Shown here: one piece after another, positions 1 to 10,499 of the stretch
Position numbering within the stretch: the stretch's first letter is position 1
Layout: every line of letters begins with the position of its first letter
Source: Ophiura sarsii
Taxonomy: Eukaryota > Echinodermata > Ophiuroidea > Amphilepidida > Ophiuridae
NCBI GenBank assembly: GCA_035610835.1
Contig: CM069449.1
Span: forward strand, 60,155,619-60,219,618
DNA: 64,000 bases
Direction of reading: 5' to 3'
Translations under genes and position numbers: made by a program
The notes under the pieces: generated by a model
What the model was told of the DNA's origin: nothing
The model's database searches: none
Seen by the model: only the letters and a program-made list of their open reading frames with translations

Positions 1-421
1 ATGATATTTTCCGGGATATTTTCTCCCAATTTCAGGCATGATAATTCTTCCTTCAAAAAGGAATTCCCTTTTTAGTCAAAATTGTTGCTCTTTCTTTTTA
101 TTTCAGCAATTTGTTGGTCTTTTTAACCCGATTTCAGACCTTTTTCCTTTTAAAAAACATTATGTTCATTCTCATGCCTGCAGTTTACAAATTTAAGTTC
201 TAAAATGTTAAATTTAACACATACTGATATCCTGCCAAAACATTTCAAGTCTGATGTACTCTAAAATGCTCTCATAAATGTATTAGAACATTGACTTATT
301 GATTCATTAGCATTGGTAAAAGAATCTTCGGTAATAACGAAAGGTGATATGAGTTTGCTATAGAGAATTTCACTTTTTGGTTTTATAATTTTGTATTTTT
401 TTTAATTCCTTTAACTTGCAG
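1..421 (+). other. Intron upstream of the 422-649 exon
   Basis: AT-rich sequence with no open frame of note. It ends in a T-rich tract followed by CTTGCAG at 415-421, a good splice acceptor for the exon that follows. I see nothing else in it. Confidence 0.5.
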
Positions 422-649
422 GTAATAATAGGAAACCAAGGGGTAGCAGATAAGAGAGGAGTCACACATGTAGACAACTACCCAGATCTGAAGGTGAATG
501 ACTGGGTGGTTATCAACCTCAAAGATTGCACTGATCCACCGCCGTTCTTGGGAAAGGTGACTGTTATTCCTGGCCAAAATATTGAGGTACACTGGGCACG
601 AGGCGGCTACAACAAGGCATGGGAGCTGGAAGGCACAGGAAACCAGTAA
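422..649 (+). CDS. Terminal exon of an unrecognised protein
   Basis: An open frame begins right after a pyrimidine-rich splice acceptor (AG at 420-421, phase 0) and ends at TAA 647-649, giving 75 residues. The peptide is Trp- and Gly-rich, with a VNDWVVINL start, a PPPFLGKV turn and an IEVHWARGGYNKAW end. This alternation of short hydrophobic strands resembles a small SH3-like or chromo-barrel fold at the C-terminus of a larger protein, but that is inference from pattern only and I do not recognise the family. Codon use and the absence of internal stops support coding. A consensus AATAAA lies 86 bases after the stop. All earlier exons are off the left edge, so no function can be given. Confidence 0.65.
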   Translation, partial: VIIGNQGVADKRGVTHVDNYPDLKVNDWVVINLKDCTDPPPFLGKVTVIPGQNIEVHWARGGYNKAWELEGTGNQ

Positions 650-734
650 CTCAAATGATTCCAGTTCAATCAGTATTGCTATTTGGTTTTACTTTGACTC
701 CCAAGAAACACCTTTATCAAGCTACAACAACAAA

Positions 735-740
735 AATAAA
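735..740 (+). terminator. Polyadenylation signal AATAAA
   Basis: AATAAA about 86 bases past the stop codon of the 422-649 exon, in an A-rich context. Alternative AATAAA copies near 3364 could serve a longer 3' UTR that would include the minisatellite. Confidence 0.45.
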
Positions 741-1815
741 GACATTATATAATGATCTTTAACTCTAATTCCCTTCAACCTGTCAACCATCAGAATGCTG
801 AAAAATGCTACACTATGTGGTGATTTTGTTGTCTTGTTGTGCAACGTTTGCCCTTGCCACATGATAGTGTGGTTCCTAAAAAAATACACTTTAAAGGGTT
901 AAAAACTACTCATAGAGGTTTGGTTAACATATTTTTTAAGAACAACATACATCTCTTTCAACCCGTTTTGTTGTTGATGATATTGCATAAAGGTGTCTCT
1001 TTGGCAGTGTTTTAATGTAACTCAATGCATTTACCATGAAAAATGTACTGTACATGATTGATCAAAGTATAATTTCACTATTTTCATTTATCATTTTGAT
1101 GTGTTTCAAGACTTCATGGATAGAAATTGAAGAGAATCCATTATAGCAAAGATGCTCCCCATCAGATATGTCAGAATCAACAACTAGTTTTCAAAAAGAG
1201 GAAAATCTACAGATCCTCACAAATTTCTTTTCTGCAATCTAAATGCATTCTCTCAACATGTAACAAACTCCATACCCAGGTGGATTGGAAACAGTGTTAA
1301 CTTTGTCTTTTGGTTAAGAATTAAATCTTGCATGGAAAACTATTTAACATCCATGTTGTGATAAATATGCTTAGAGCAAAAGTGTTTGAACTTGTACTGT
1401 TGAAATATGTACAACTATGAAAATGTTTGAATATAATGTGACTAAAGCACTTTTATGAAATATAGGCTGAAATTGTCATAGAAATTTAACTATGTCAAAC
1501 TCATTCACTAGGCTGATCCAATGTGGGATTTACCCCACAACAACAATTACAAAGATAAGCCATAGTTCGAGCCATTTAATAAATTCAGAATTCACCTTTT
1601 AAATCACATTCCGTGGGAGAAAAGACCACATGTTATCTGCTCACAATCAATCAGCCCGCTAACTCTCGCACCGCCCAACGCAGTTGACAGTGTGGTTGAT
1701 ATCCGGGTATCCCCGTCAGTAATAGATATTAAAGGGTGTCACATGCAGTATATTTATCCCGGTTTCGTGCGTTGAAAATGTGAATTTTGAAACATCACAG
1801 ATTTTAATTAGATGT
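741..1815. other. Intergenic or long 3' UTR, with a foldback remnant at 1615-1795
   Basis: No gene seen. Positions 1615-1795 resemble, in reverse orientation, the middle and inner arm of the foldback element at 46066-46605: shared pieces are AAAAGACCACAT, CCCAACGCAGTTG and CGTTGAAAATGTGA. It is an old, partial copy. Confidence 0.5.
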
Positions 1816-3085
1816 CACCCAAGATATGACGCATGATCTGGGTGGTCAATCGGTCACCCAAGATAATACTCTGATCTGGGTAGTCAATTGATCACCCGTG
1901 ATAAGACTTATGATCTGGGTGGTCAATTGGTCACCCAAATAGGATGCTGACCTGGGTGGTCAATTGGTTACCCGAGATAGGACTCTGATCTGGGTGGTCA
2001 ATTGGTCACCCAAGATATGACGCATGATCTGGGTGGTCAATCGGTCACCCAAGATAATACTCTGATCTGGGTAGTCAATTGATCACCTGAGATAAGACTT
2101 ATGATCTGGGTGGTCAATTGGTTACCCGAGATAGGGCTCTGAGTCTGATCTGGGTGGCCAATTGGTTACCCGAGATAGGACTCCGATCTGGGTGGTCAAT
2201 TGGTCACCCAAGATATGACGCATGATCTGGGTGGTCAATCGGTCACCCAAGATAATACTCTGATCTGGGTAGTCAATTGATCACCCGTGATAAGACTTAT
2301 GATCTGGGTGGTCAATTGGTCACCCAAATAGGATGCTGATCTGGGTGGTCAATTGGTTACCCGAGATACGCTTCTGATCTGGGTGGTCAATTGGTCACCC
2401 AAGATAGGACTCTGACCTGGGTAGTCAATTGGTTACCCACGATAGGACTTGTGATCTGGGTGGTCAATTGGTCACCCAAGATAGGACTCTGACCTGGGTA
2501 GTCAATTGGTTACCCACGATAGGACTTGTGATCTGGGTGGTCAATTGGTCACCCAAGGGCTCTGAGTCTGATCTGGGTGGCCAATTGGTTACCCGAGATA
2601 GGACTCCGATCTGGGTGGTCAATTGGTCACCCAAGATATGACACATGATCTGGGTGGTCAATTGGGCACCCAAGATATGATTCATGATCTGGGTGGTCAA
2701 TCGGTCACCCACGATAATACTCTGATCTGGGTAGTCAATTGGTTACCCGAGATATGACGCATGATCTGGGTGGTCAATTGGTCACCCAAGATATGACGCA
2801 TGATCTGGGTGGTCAATCGGTCACCCAAGATAATACTCTTGATCTGGGTAGTCAATTGGTCACCCGAGATAAGACTTATGATCTGGGTGGTCAATTGGTC
2901 ACCCAAATAGGATGCTGATCTGGGTGGTCAATTGGTTACCCGAGATAGGACTCTGATCTGGGTAGTCAATTGGTTACCCAAGATAGGACTTATGATCAGG
3001 GTGGTCAATTGGTCACCCAAAATACAACACTGATCTGGGTGATCAATTGGTTACCCGAGATAGAACTCATGATCTGGGTAGTCAA
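1816..3085. repeat. 38/39-bp minisatellite, about 33 units
   Basis: Head-to-tail units carrying GGTGGTCAATTGGTCACC joined by GATAGGACTCTGATCT-like linkers. Measured spacings are 39 bp (2414 to 2453) and 38 bp (2453 to 2491). Units differ in a few places (GGTCACC/GGTTACC/TGATCACC; AAGATATGACGCAT/ATAATACTC/ATAAGACTTAT), and the variant types recur in order, giving a higher-order period of about 190-200 bp (GATATGACGC near 1823, 2013, 2212, 2750, 2790). Runs of 39-bp units stay open in frame on both strands, producing repetitive peptides that I do not call genes. Confidence 0.95.
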
Positions 3086-4341
3086 GGGAACCCTCTGAAA
3101 TTGACCTTTAATTTTGTCTGATTAATACATCATGGCAAATTATTAACATCATGATGTATTAAAAGTCAAGAAATCAAAACCCCAACCAGTGTTATTAATA
3201 TAGGTCTGTTAAAAAGTCAAATGTATGTGTTGTTACTTAAATGCAATACCTTTTCTGCTTTATTTGGAAAGATTAGGGTATTTTATTGTAATTGTGTTTA
3301 CTCACAAATGTTGTAATGCTAAAAGCGTAACAATTTGACCCTTATCATTTGTTACAAAGATTGAATAAATAAATTATATGATATATATATATATATAAAA
3401 GAAATGCATTACTTGCGTGTTATTACTATCATTGTTGTTGATGTTGATTCTTCCTGAGAATATATCACTTGTACAGAAGACAATTGTGAAGTAATACTGA
3501 TGACAACAGCTGTTCCTAAGTGTGTTGCAGTCAAAGTGTACATATAATTAGTTGTTCTGCAACATTGTTATATTCGTCAGAAAATTTAATATTTAAAGGG
3601 TGTCATTTTACAAATATGTGTCAGGTTTTGGTTAATTCTTCATAATTACTCTTGGGGCTTGATTAAGTATAGATTGGAAATTTTAAACTGCTAAAAAGAC
3701 ATCATAAATTTGAAAATCAACAATTTGGGTGCTTTTGAATCTAGGTAATCAATCAGGTTTTTTTGTACAACAACCGTTCTTTATTTTTTTCCATCTACAA
3801 TTGAGCCGTTAACAATATTTTGAAATATTTGATGTCTAATTATTTACTTATTGGGTAGAAAAATTAAAACGAGACATTTGGTCAGAAAATTAAAGAAAAG
3901 TAATGATAATTTTGTTTTTGAGCAGCTAATTTCAGTAATTGACTAAAACAGAAAATGCCAAAATAGAAAAAAATCTGTTTATCATGCTAATGAACCATCT
4001 ACAGTGGGTTCGAGATTTTTTTTACAAATTTGCACCCGAATATGCATGCATCTGATTTGTGGATTATTTAGCCAGTATTGATTTGTGCCAGAATTAAATG
4101 GATTACCAAACTAATCTTTGCTATTGACTGATAGATTATTTTCTATGTTTATAATTATTGTAACGTATTGAAACGTAAACCATGTTATTTACTGGTCTAT
4201 ACATGTAAATCCCATTGTACAAACCAGTAAATGACATGGTTTACGCAAATGATGCTAGTTTTCTTATTTTTCATCGGATTGATCTCATATTTTCAGGATA
4301 TCATAATACTTAATTGAGTTTTACATTGAGTCTAAATAACA
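3086..4341. other. Intergenic AT-rich sequence
   Basis: No gene recognised. It contains an (AT)n tract near 3380-3397 and AATAAATAAATT near 3364, a possible distal polyadenylation signal for the 422-649 gene. Near 4185-4245 there is a short inverted repeat around CCATGTTATTTACTGGT / ACCAGTAAATGACATGG. Confidence 0.4.
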
Positions 4342-4520
4342 GGCGCGTGCCCAGGGGGGGGGGGGGCTTTGGGGGCTCAAGCCCCCCGGGTCCCCGGAGG
4401 GTAAAAAAAAGAAGAGGGGGGAGAGGGAGGGGAGGAGAGGAGGAGGGGAGGAGGAGGAGGAGGGGGGGAGGGGAATTGAGAGGAAAAAGGGAGGGGAGGA
4501 GGAGGGGAGGGAAAATGAGA
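4342..4520. repeat. Repeat end GGCGCGTGCCC with G-run and purine tract
   Basis: Starts AGGCGCGTGCCCAGG, followed by a run of 12 or more G, then CAAGCCCCCCGGG and about 120 bp of almost pure G/A on the plus strand. The mirror sequence TAAGCCCCCCGGGTAAAA...TGCGCACGCCTAT lies at 8960-8993, so these may be the two ends of one large element opened by later insertions. Confidence 0.55.
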
Positions 4521-4663
4521 GGCCTGGAGCTTTTATTAGTGTCTCTCACTTTATCTCTACGTCTCTGAACCATGTGAGTGTTTTTAACGAAAGTAAATAT
4601 TGATAGCAAGGAGAGTTTAGGTCATCCAGGCATGTTAAAACCCAACAGCTCGGCCCTCTGAAT

Positions 4664-6340
4664 CACCAGTGGCGTAACAAGAGGGGACAGCCCCATTGGC
4701 AAAAGAGTACATAATAAAAAGGAAGATAAGGAGGAAGGGTAACGAGCATAGACAGTGCAAGAGTGCCCCCCCCCCCCCATCATTGTCACGGTGGGGACGA
4801 TGCCTGCCCCCCCCCATTTTTTGGCGCGAATTAGTTTCAATATTTAACTATTCAAGCTTTACAACATGAACGTTTTCCGGACCATTTTATTGGAAAAAAT
4901 AGAATTTTGTGCGCGCTTCGCGCGAGTTAGATTCAATGTTTCTTTATTCAAGTTATAAAAAGATGGCTTAAGGAATGTTTTTCTGGACCAATTTAGTTTA
5001 AAAAACTAACAGTTTGTACACTCAGGAACGATTTTCTGGAGCTTTTTAGTGTTAAAATAGCATTTTTTTTCGCGCCTCGCGCGAATTGGTTTCAATGTTT
5101 ATTCAAGCTTTATAACCAAATGTTGCAGGAATGTTTTCTGGACCATTTTGGTGTTAAAATAACCAGTTTTTGCACAAATTATGTTCAATGTTTTATTATT
5201 CAAGCTTAACAAGATTGCTTCATGAAAGTTTTAAGGACCATTTCAGTGTAAAAATAACCTATTTTTGTGCGCTACGCGCGAATTAGTTGGAATGTTTTAT
5301 TATTCAAGCTTAACATGGTTTCAGGAACGTTTTGTTTAACCTTCCTTTTTACAATAGCCTTTAAAAAAAAATTGGTATTCAATTTGAACAAGATGGCTTC
5401 AGAAACGTTTTCTGGTCCTTTTTATCACTGATTATTTATTATTCAAGCTTAACAAGATATCTTCAGGACATTTTTTCTAAACCTTTATTTTTACAATAGC
5501 CAATTTTTTCGCGCTCCGCGGAAATTCTTTTTGATTTAGTGTTATTCGATTTAAACAAGATCGTTTTCTGAACCTTTTTAGTGTTAAAATTTTTGGCGCG
5601 CTACGCGCGCATTGATTTCACTGTTGATTTATTATTCAAGCTTAAAAAGATGGTTTCAAGAACGTTTTTCTAAACCTTTATTTTTAAAATAGCCTATTTT
5701 TTTCGAGCTCCGCGGGATATCTTTTTTATTTTGTGTTATTCAATTTCAACAAGATGACTTCATAAACGTTTTCTGAACCTTTTTAGTGTTAAAATAGACA
5801 TTTCATTAGTTTCACTGTTTATTTATTATTCAAGCTTAACGAGATGGCTTCAAGAACGTTTTTCTAAACCTTTATTTTTACATTTTTTGCACGTTCCGCG
5901 CCAATTAATTTCATACTACTTTGTTATTCAATTGGAACAAGATGGCTTCAGAAACGTTTTCTGGACCTTTTTAGTGTTAAAATAGAAATTTTTGGCGCGC
6001 TGCGCGCAAATCAGTTTCACTGTTTAATTATCAGTCATGCTTAACAACATGGCTTTAGGAACGGTTTGTTAAACCTTTCTTTTTACAATAGCAAATATGT
6101 TCGCGCTACGCGCAAATCCTTTTTAATTCATTCGCAATTTCAAACCCTTACGCCGTGTTATTTGCTTTTGCAAAATTGAGAGGGGGGAAATCCAATTTTG
6201 AATGATATTGATAATAAGCCAATATTTATTGGAAATGAAGTTAAGGCTTTTCAATAAAATATTGGTCAAAACTACACACCAAATCGCACCAAATCGCACC
6301 CTGTCCGCGTTACCGCGGATAGCGGTGCGAACCAATGAAA
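4664..6340. repeat. Degenerate tandem array with GCGCGCTACGCGCG palindromes
   Basis: Begins with CAGTGGCGTAACAAG, the terminus also seen at 47587 and 50860. From about 4863 a unit of roughly 105-160 bp recurs about ten times: a GCGCGCTTCGCGCG-type palindrome, AATTAGTTTCAATG, TTTATTATTCAAGCTTAACAAGATGGCTTCAGG split over the unit, then ACGTTTTCTGGACC and TTTAGTGTTAAAATAG. Palindromes occur near 4915, 5072, 5270, 5510, 5596, 5706, 5890, 5996 and 6101. No coding capacity. Confidence 0.8.
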
Positions 6341-6355
6341 ATTTTGTTTAAGCCC

Positions 6356-6672
6356 CAGGGATAGCACTGGATAAAAAATGTGAGAGGTCCCATGAAATTT
6401 TTCAGGACCCCGTAGGACTTCAATAAACAAATTTAAGGGGTCCCCCCAAGATATTGAGGGGTCCTAAAGTTTGGGTATTTGAAAATTTTACTTTTTTACG
6501 GACAGTTTTAATGAATTTATATTGTAGGTTTCCATTTCCACACATCGTCAAATTTAAGGGGTCCCTTCAATTTTGATCGGGACCCGCAAGTCTTTCCAAT
6601 TTGAAACCTGACGCGTCACTATAAGAAAGTGAGAGGTCTAGGACGCGCAGACGTGTCAGAATGCGACCCCTG
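6356..6672 (+). mobile_element. hAT-like non-autonomous element, copy 1
   Basis: Starts CAGGGATAGCACTGG and ends GCGACCCCTG; the ends are short inverted repeats (CAGGGxTxGC) of the hAT type. Nearly identical in sequence to copy 2 at 8606-8958. The 8 bases before it (TTAAGCCC, 6348-6355) are not repeated after its own right end but are repeated exactly after the right end of copy 2. Confidence 0.75.
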
Positions 6673-7854
6673 CCCCTGATGCCCCCCCCCCCCCCCAATG
6701 AAATGACAAACTCAATGTATATTAAGGGGGTGTGAACCCTGAGCATAGCCTCCGTAAAACTGCTGTAACTCCTTCATTATTCATTTAATCTATATAAAAT
6801 TATACATTTTCTTGCAGAAAAGGATTCTCCAACCATGATCATGAAATTGACAATTTTGGAGAAAATGATAAAAAACACATTTGTTGACCCATTTTAGGTT
6901 CTGCAAAGATAACTCAAAATATATTTTGTCAAATGTTGTCATACTAGTGTCATTATATTCCTAATAAAAATCCCAAGGAACGGTTTTTTATTAATATCTT
7001 GTTTATTTTTTGAATTATAGACCAAAACGTGCCAAAAAATGTGATTTTTTACCAGCAATGTGATTTTCATGATTTTGGAAGGTAAAAAATCACGCTTTTT
7101 GGCACATTTTGGTCTATTATTAAAAAAATTAATAAGATATTAAAAAAAAAACTATGATCGTCTGATTTTTAGTTTTTATCGCGAAATTATACGAAACCAG
7201 CGATTGAAGAAAAAAAGCCGGACTTTATAATATGCCTCTTTAAAATTGATGACCATGCTAATAATGGGGTGTGTTATTTCTACTGCTTTTTTTCTGCTTT
7301 TTTTTTGTAATATAATATCATATTTTTAAAAGCAAAGGTTTTATCAAAGTGCATCCATCTTCAGCTTTACAGCTCATCCAATAAAAGCACTCTTTATTAA
7401 AAACCTGCTCAACGGACCGTGATCCGCTAATGGTTATTTAGAGCTTCAAACCGTATCGATAGCCAGTTATCATAGCAACAAATGAAATACCAATGGTTTT
7501 ACCATGATTAAAAATCGAAGATCGGGTTTTTGATGAACAATTTGCTCTGTTTTCAACAATGAAATATGAATAGGGTATTTTATAGATAAAAAGCCGTATA
7601 CCAGGCAACAAATTGGCTCATGTTACTGCTTTGAATTGGTAAATTTATCGGTTGCCATAACGTGGGACGCCAGTTTTCAGCAAGAGCCATGTATAACTCG
7701 TCCAATAATTTTAGTTCATATTTATTCTTACCAGTGTATTTCTGCTGTGTTTTATTTTCTACCGATAACTATAATCTTTAAAAGATATAGCCCACAATAA
7801 TGATTATTATCTATTATTCAATGTATCCAATGCTATATAATATAATATATCATA
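6673..7854. other. Non-coding insert region with foldback at 6981-7155
   Basis: C-run at about 6684, then AT-rich sequence. Positions 6981-7053 and 7081-7155 are imperfect inverted copies (TTAATATCTT, TATAGACCAAAA, GTGCCAAAAA and their complements) with a loop of about 27 bases, so the DNA could form a long hairpin. No gene recognised. Confidence 0.6.
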
Positions 7855-7959
7855 CAGGGTGACTCAAAAAGTGACTATACCTTTATGAAACGTCATTTAT
7901 TCGGAATAAATAACCCAAAATATAAGTCATGTTATAGCACTTTCTTTATGTCCTAGGCC

Positions 7960-8605
7960 TATGATATAGTGCCTTCCAATTATTTTTGACCAATCAGAGT
8001 AGACAGACATTTGGATGAAACGATTTGGCACAATTTGGTAGAACATTTGCCACAAAACAACAAATAATAAGCCATGATTAGCACCAGTTAATGAAAATCC
8101 GTAACGTTTCCAAATTCGTATTGGCCTATACAATCAACTACGCGGGATGGAAGACAAGATTAATCCAAATGTACTCTGCTTGGTCAATAATTAATTGTAA
8201 GTCACTCTGTAGGACATACACAAATAGGGGCGGATTTAGGTGGGGGCGCCCCCCCCCCTTATTTGACACGGCGCCTTTTTGACAGGGCGCCTGCGCTGCG
8301 CCCTCTTATTCTTGACAGGGCGCCTCTTTGACCGGGCACCTGCGTCTCCCTATTTTTGACAGGGCGCCTTTTTGACAGGGCGAGATGTTAAAAAGCTTTA
8401 AAAACGTGTACAAACGTTTAAAAAAATCGCCAAACAGGCTGCCCCTTTCAACCACCGCAAGGGGTTCTGCACCCTTGACCCCCGCAAGGGGCTGCCACCC
8501 CCTTGCCCCCTATTGAGAAATCCTGGATCCGCTCTGAAGTGTATGACTTTCTTTTGTTGAGCATACGTGACATAGGCCTAAAGGTCGTCAACCCTTAGGC
8601 TACAG
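7960..8605. repeat. Foldback-family remnant split by a GC-rich insertion
   Basis: Related to 46066-46605: ATTTTTGACCAATCAGA, AGACATTTGGATGAA, CCATGATTAGCACC, and then GTGTATGACTTTCTTTTGTT at 8538. By comparison with 46545-46590, which is continuous, the stretch from about 8227 to 8536 is an insertion. That insertion has inverted ends GGGGCGGATTTAGG / CCTGGATCCGCTC and repeats of GACAGGGCGCCTTTTT inside. Confidence 0.6.
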
Positions 8606-8958
8606 CAGGGATAGCACTGGATCAAAAATGTGAGAGGTCCCATGAATTTTTTCAGGACCCCGTAGGACTTAAAAAAACAAATGTAAGGGGTCCCCCAATA
8701 AATTGAGGGGTCCTGAAGTTTGGGTATTTGAAAATTTTACTTTTTAACGGACAGTTTTAATGAATTTATATTGTGAGTAAAGGATGGATATGTAATTTTC
8801 AGAACTTCGTAAGGTTTCCATTTCCATACATCGTCAAATTTAAGGGGTCCCTTCAATTTGGATCGGGACCCGCAAGCCTTTCCAATTTGAAACCTGACGC
8901 GTCACTACAAGAAAGTGAGACGTCTAGGACGCGCAGACGCGTCAGAATGCGACCCCTG
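8606..8958 (+). mobile_element. hAT-like non-autonomous element, copy 2
   Basis: Starts CAGGGATAGCACTGG, ends GCGACCCCTG, and matches copy 1 throughout except for about 45 extra bases near 8775-8815 (TGAGTAAAGGATGG...). It is followed by TTAAGCCC, identical to the 8 bases before copy 1. Confidence 0.75.
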
Positions 8959-9075
8959 TTAAGCCCCCCGGGTAAAAAAATCCTGCGCACGCCTATGAAA
9001 TTGGTCATGGTCCAATGATTATAACAAGTATTACACCGTCATGAAAAAGTGTCCTAATTTTTTTGATACACCCTG

Positions 9076-10168
9076 TACAATAGAAACTCGTTGTGTGTTA
9101 TTATCGATTGAGCTAAACTTGTAAAGTAAATGCCAGCCGTTATGTAATACAAATCAATGTGCCTGTATTATTATTATTGAAATAATGTTTATACACCACC
9201 ATTTGTAGTTTCTGAGTAATATATTTAAAACTAGCTAGGACGGTTCACGGATTTCGCGGCTTGAAAAGGATGTTTGAATTTGATCTCAATATAATATAAT
9301 CCAAGCTGCTATAGGCAAAAGCTATATACAGATGACCGTGCAGCTATTTCGTGAAAAGCTATACAGCCGATGATCCGGCAGCAACCCTTACCCTAATCCT
9401 AACCCCAATCCTAACTCTAACTCTTACCCTAACCCTAAGGCCAACAAAAGGTAGGGTCGGTAGGTCGGATTTGTTAAAAGATCTTGTTTTTTTTTTATAC
9501 GGATATTGTATTTGGGAATTTGAATTCGGCATGGATACTGTGAGTGAATTAAAGTCCAAACACAAAACACATCGCTTTGACAGTATATAACTCTTGTTCA
9601 TGAGTTTGCGACATTGCTGCTTAACTCTCGGCCACCTTCACACTGCTGATTTCGATCATCAATATTGTCGAATTGGTTGCAACACTGCAAACTCGGTCAA
9701 ATATAATTTTTGTACCAAGTTTGCAACGCGCAGATATAGATACCGTTTAGGTCGCCGCCATTGTTACAGAAAGCGAAAGAACGTTGTGTTGAAGTTGTGT
9801 TAGACATATATACGTGAGAGTATTACTAAACCTATTTTTCCTGTTCTAACTACCCCCAACTTTTTATACTATGTTGAAATTAATATTCATGCCGTTGAGC
9901 AACATTTTGGGAACAAATATTAACCGTAACTAGATTTCTTCATATTTTCTTACAGTATAAAAAATGACATCACTTGCACGTGCGAACAATTTTCATTTAA
10001 TGCACCAAATTGGAAACAGAAAATGTTGCGCACTTGACTTAAATGTTCTCTGAACACTTTGGAATACGTATCATTTATGTAATGTTGAGTTTAGACATAA
10101 AACTAGTCGGCATACCCACCTGTGATCTTTTCCAGGGGACGCCCTCAATCCTGGAAAAATTGGAAGCA
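9076..10168. other. Non-coding; short interstitial telomere-like tract at 9383-9438
   Basis: Positions 9383-9438 hold degenerate CCCTAA/CCTAAC repeats (CCCTTACCCTAATCCTAACC...), complementary to TTAGGG. The remainder shows no gene that I can recognise. Confidence 0.6.
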
Positions 10169-10460
10169 GATTTTCTTGCAGATTTACTTTTCTGATCATA
10201 AATCATAAATATATTCCAAGGTACAGAGTGATACGATTCCTAATAACCTCAAAATCATAGTTTTAGAGTGAATTTAGAGTAAAATTTAAAATAAAAAAAA
10301 GATTGTACCGCTCGGTACAATCTATTTTCAAACCATGATTTTGAAGTAATTAGAAATCGTATCGATCTGTAACTTAGAAGATCTTTATGATTTATGATCA
10401 AAAATGCAAATCTGCAAGAAAATCTGCTTTCATAGTAAAATCAATGATCGAGAGCGCTAT
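10169..10460. repeat. Foldback element with arms of about 95 bp
   Basis: 10169-10262 (GCAGATTTTCTTGCAGATTT ... CCTCAAAATCAT) is the inverse of 10328-10432 (CATGATTTTGAAG ... GCAAGAAAATCTGC). The spacer contains a second small hairpin, GATTGTACC GCTC GGTACAATC. One arm plus its right flank (AATATGCCTTTAAG-like) recurs at 38000-38155. Confidence 0.75.
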
Positions 10461-10499
10461 ACTTGGAAAATATCACATAATATGCCTTTAAGTCTCACA

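Larger units (their letters stand above)
7855..9075. mobile_element. Possible TA-flanked element with CAGGGTG ends
   Basis: CAGGGTGACTCAAAAAG at 7855 preceded by TA, and the inverse ending TTTTGATACACCCTG at 9075 followed by TA, as expected of a Tc1/mariner-type insertion. The pairing conflicts with the outer duplication of the hAT-like pair (6348-6355 and 8959-8966), so the two ends may belong to different elements. Confidence 0.35.

Noticed and set aside
2464..2906. Repetitive QLTTQI-type proteins on the minus strand
   Set aside because: The open frames follow from the 39-bp period of the minisatellite; there is no gene context.
1816..3085. CRISPR-like array of regular repeats
   Set aside because: The whole 38/39-bp unit is repeated with no unique spacers, in an intron-bearing animal genome; it is a minisatellite.
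4310..4609. Open frames of 84-99 codons over the purine tract
   Set aside because: They encode only Gly/Arg or Pro/Leu low complexity from a G/A run at a transposon end.
7855..9075. A clean single mariner insertion
   Set aside because: The ends pair only moderately and the span conflicts with the better supported outer duplication of the hAT-like pair; listed at low confidence.
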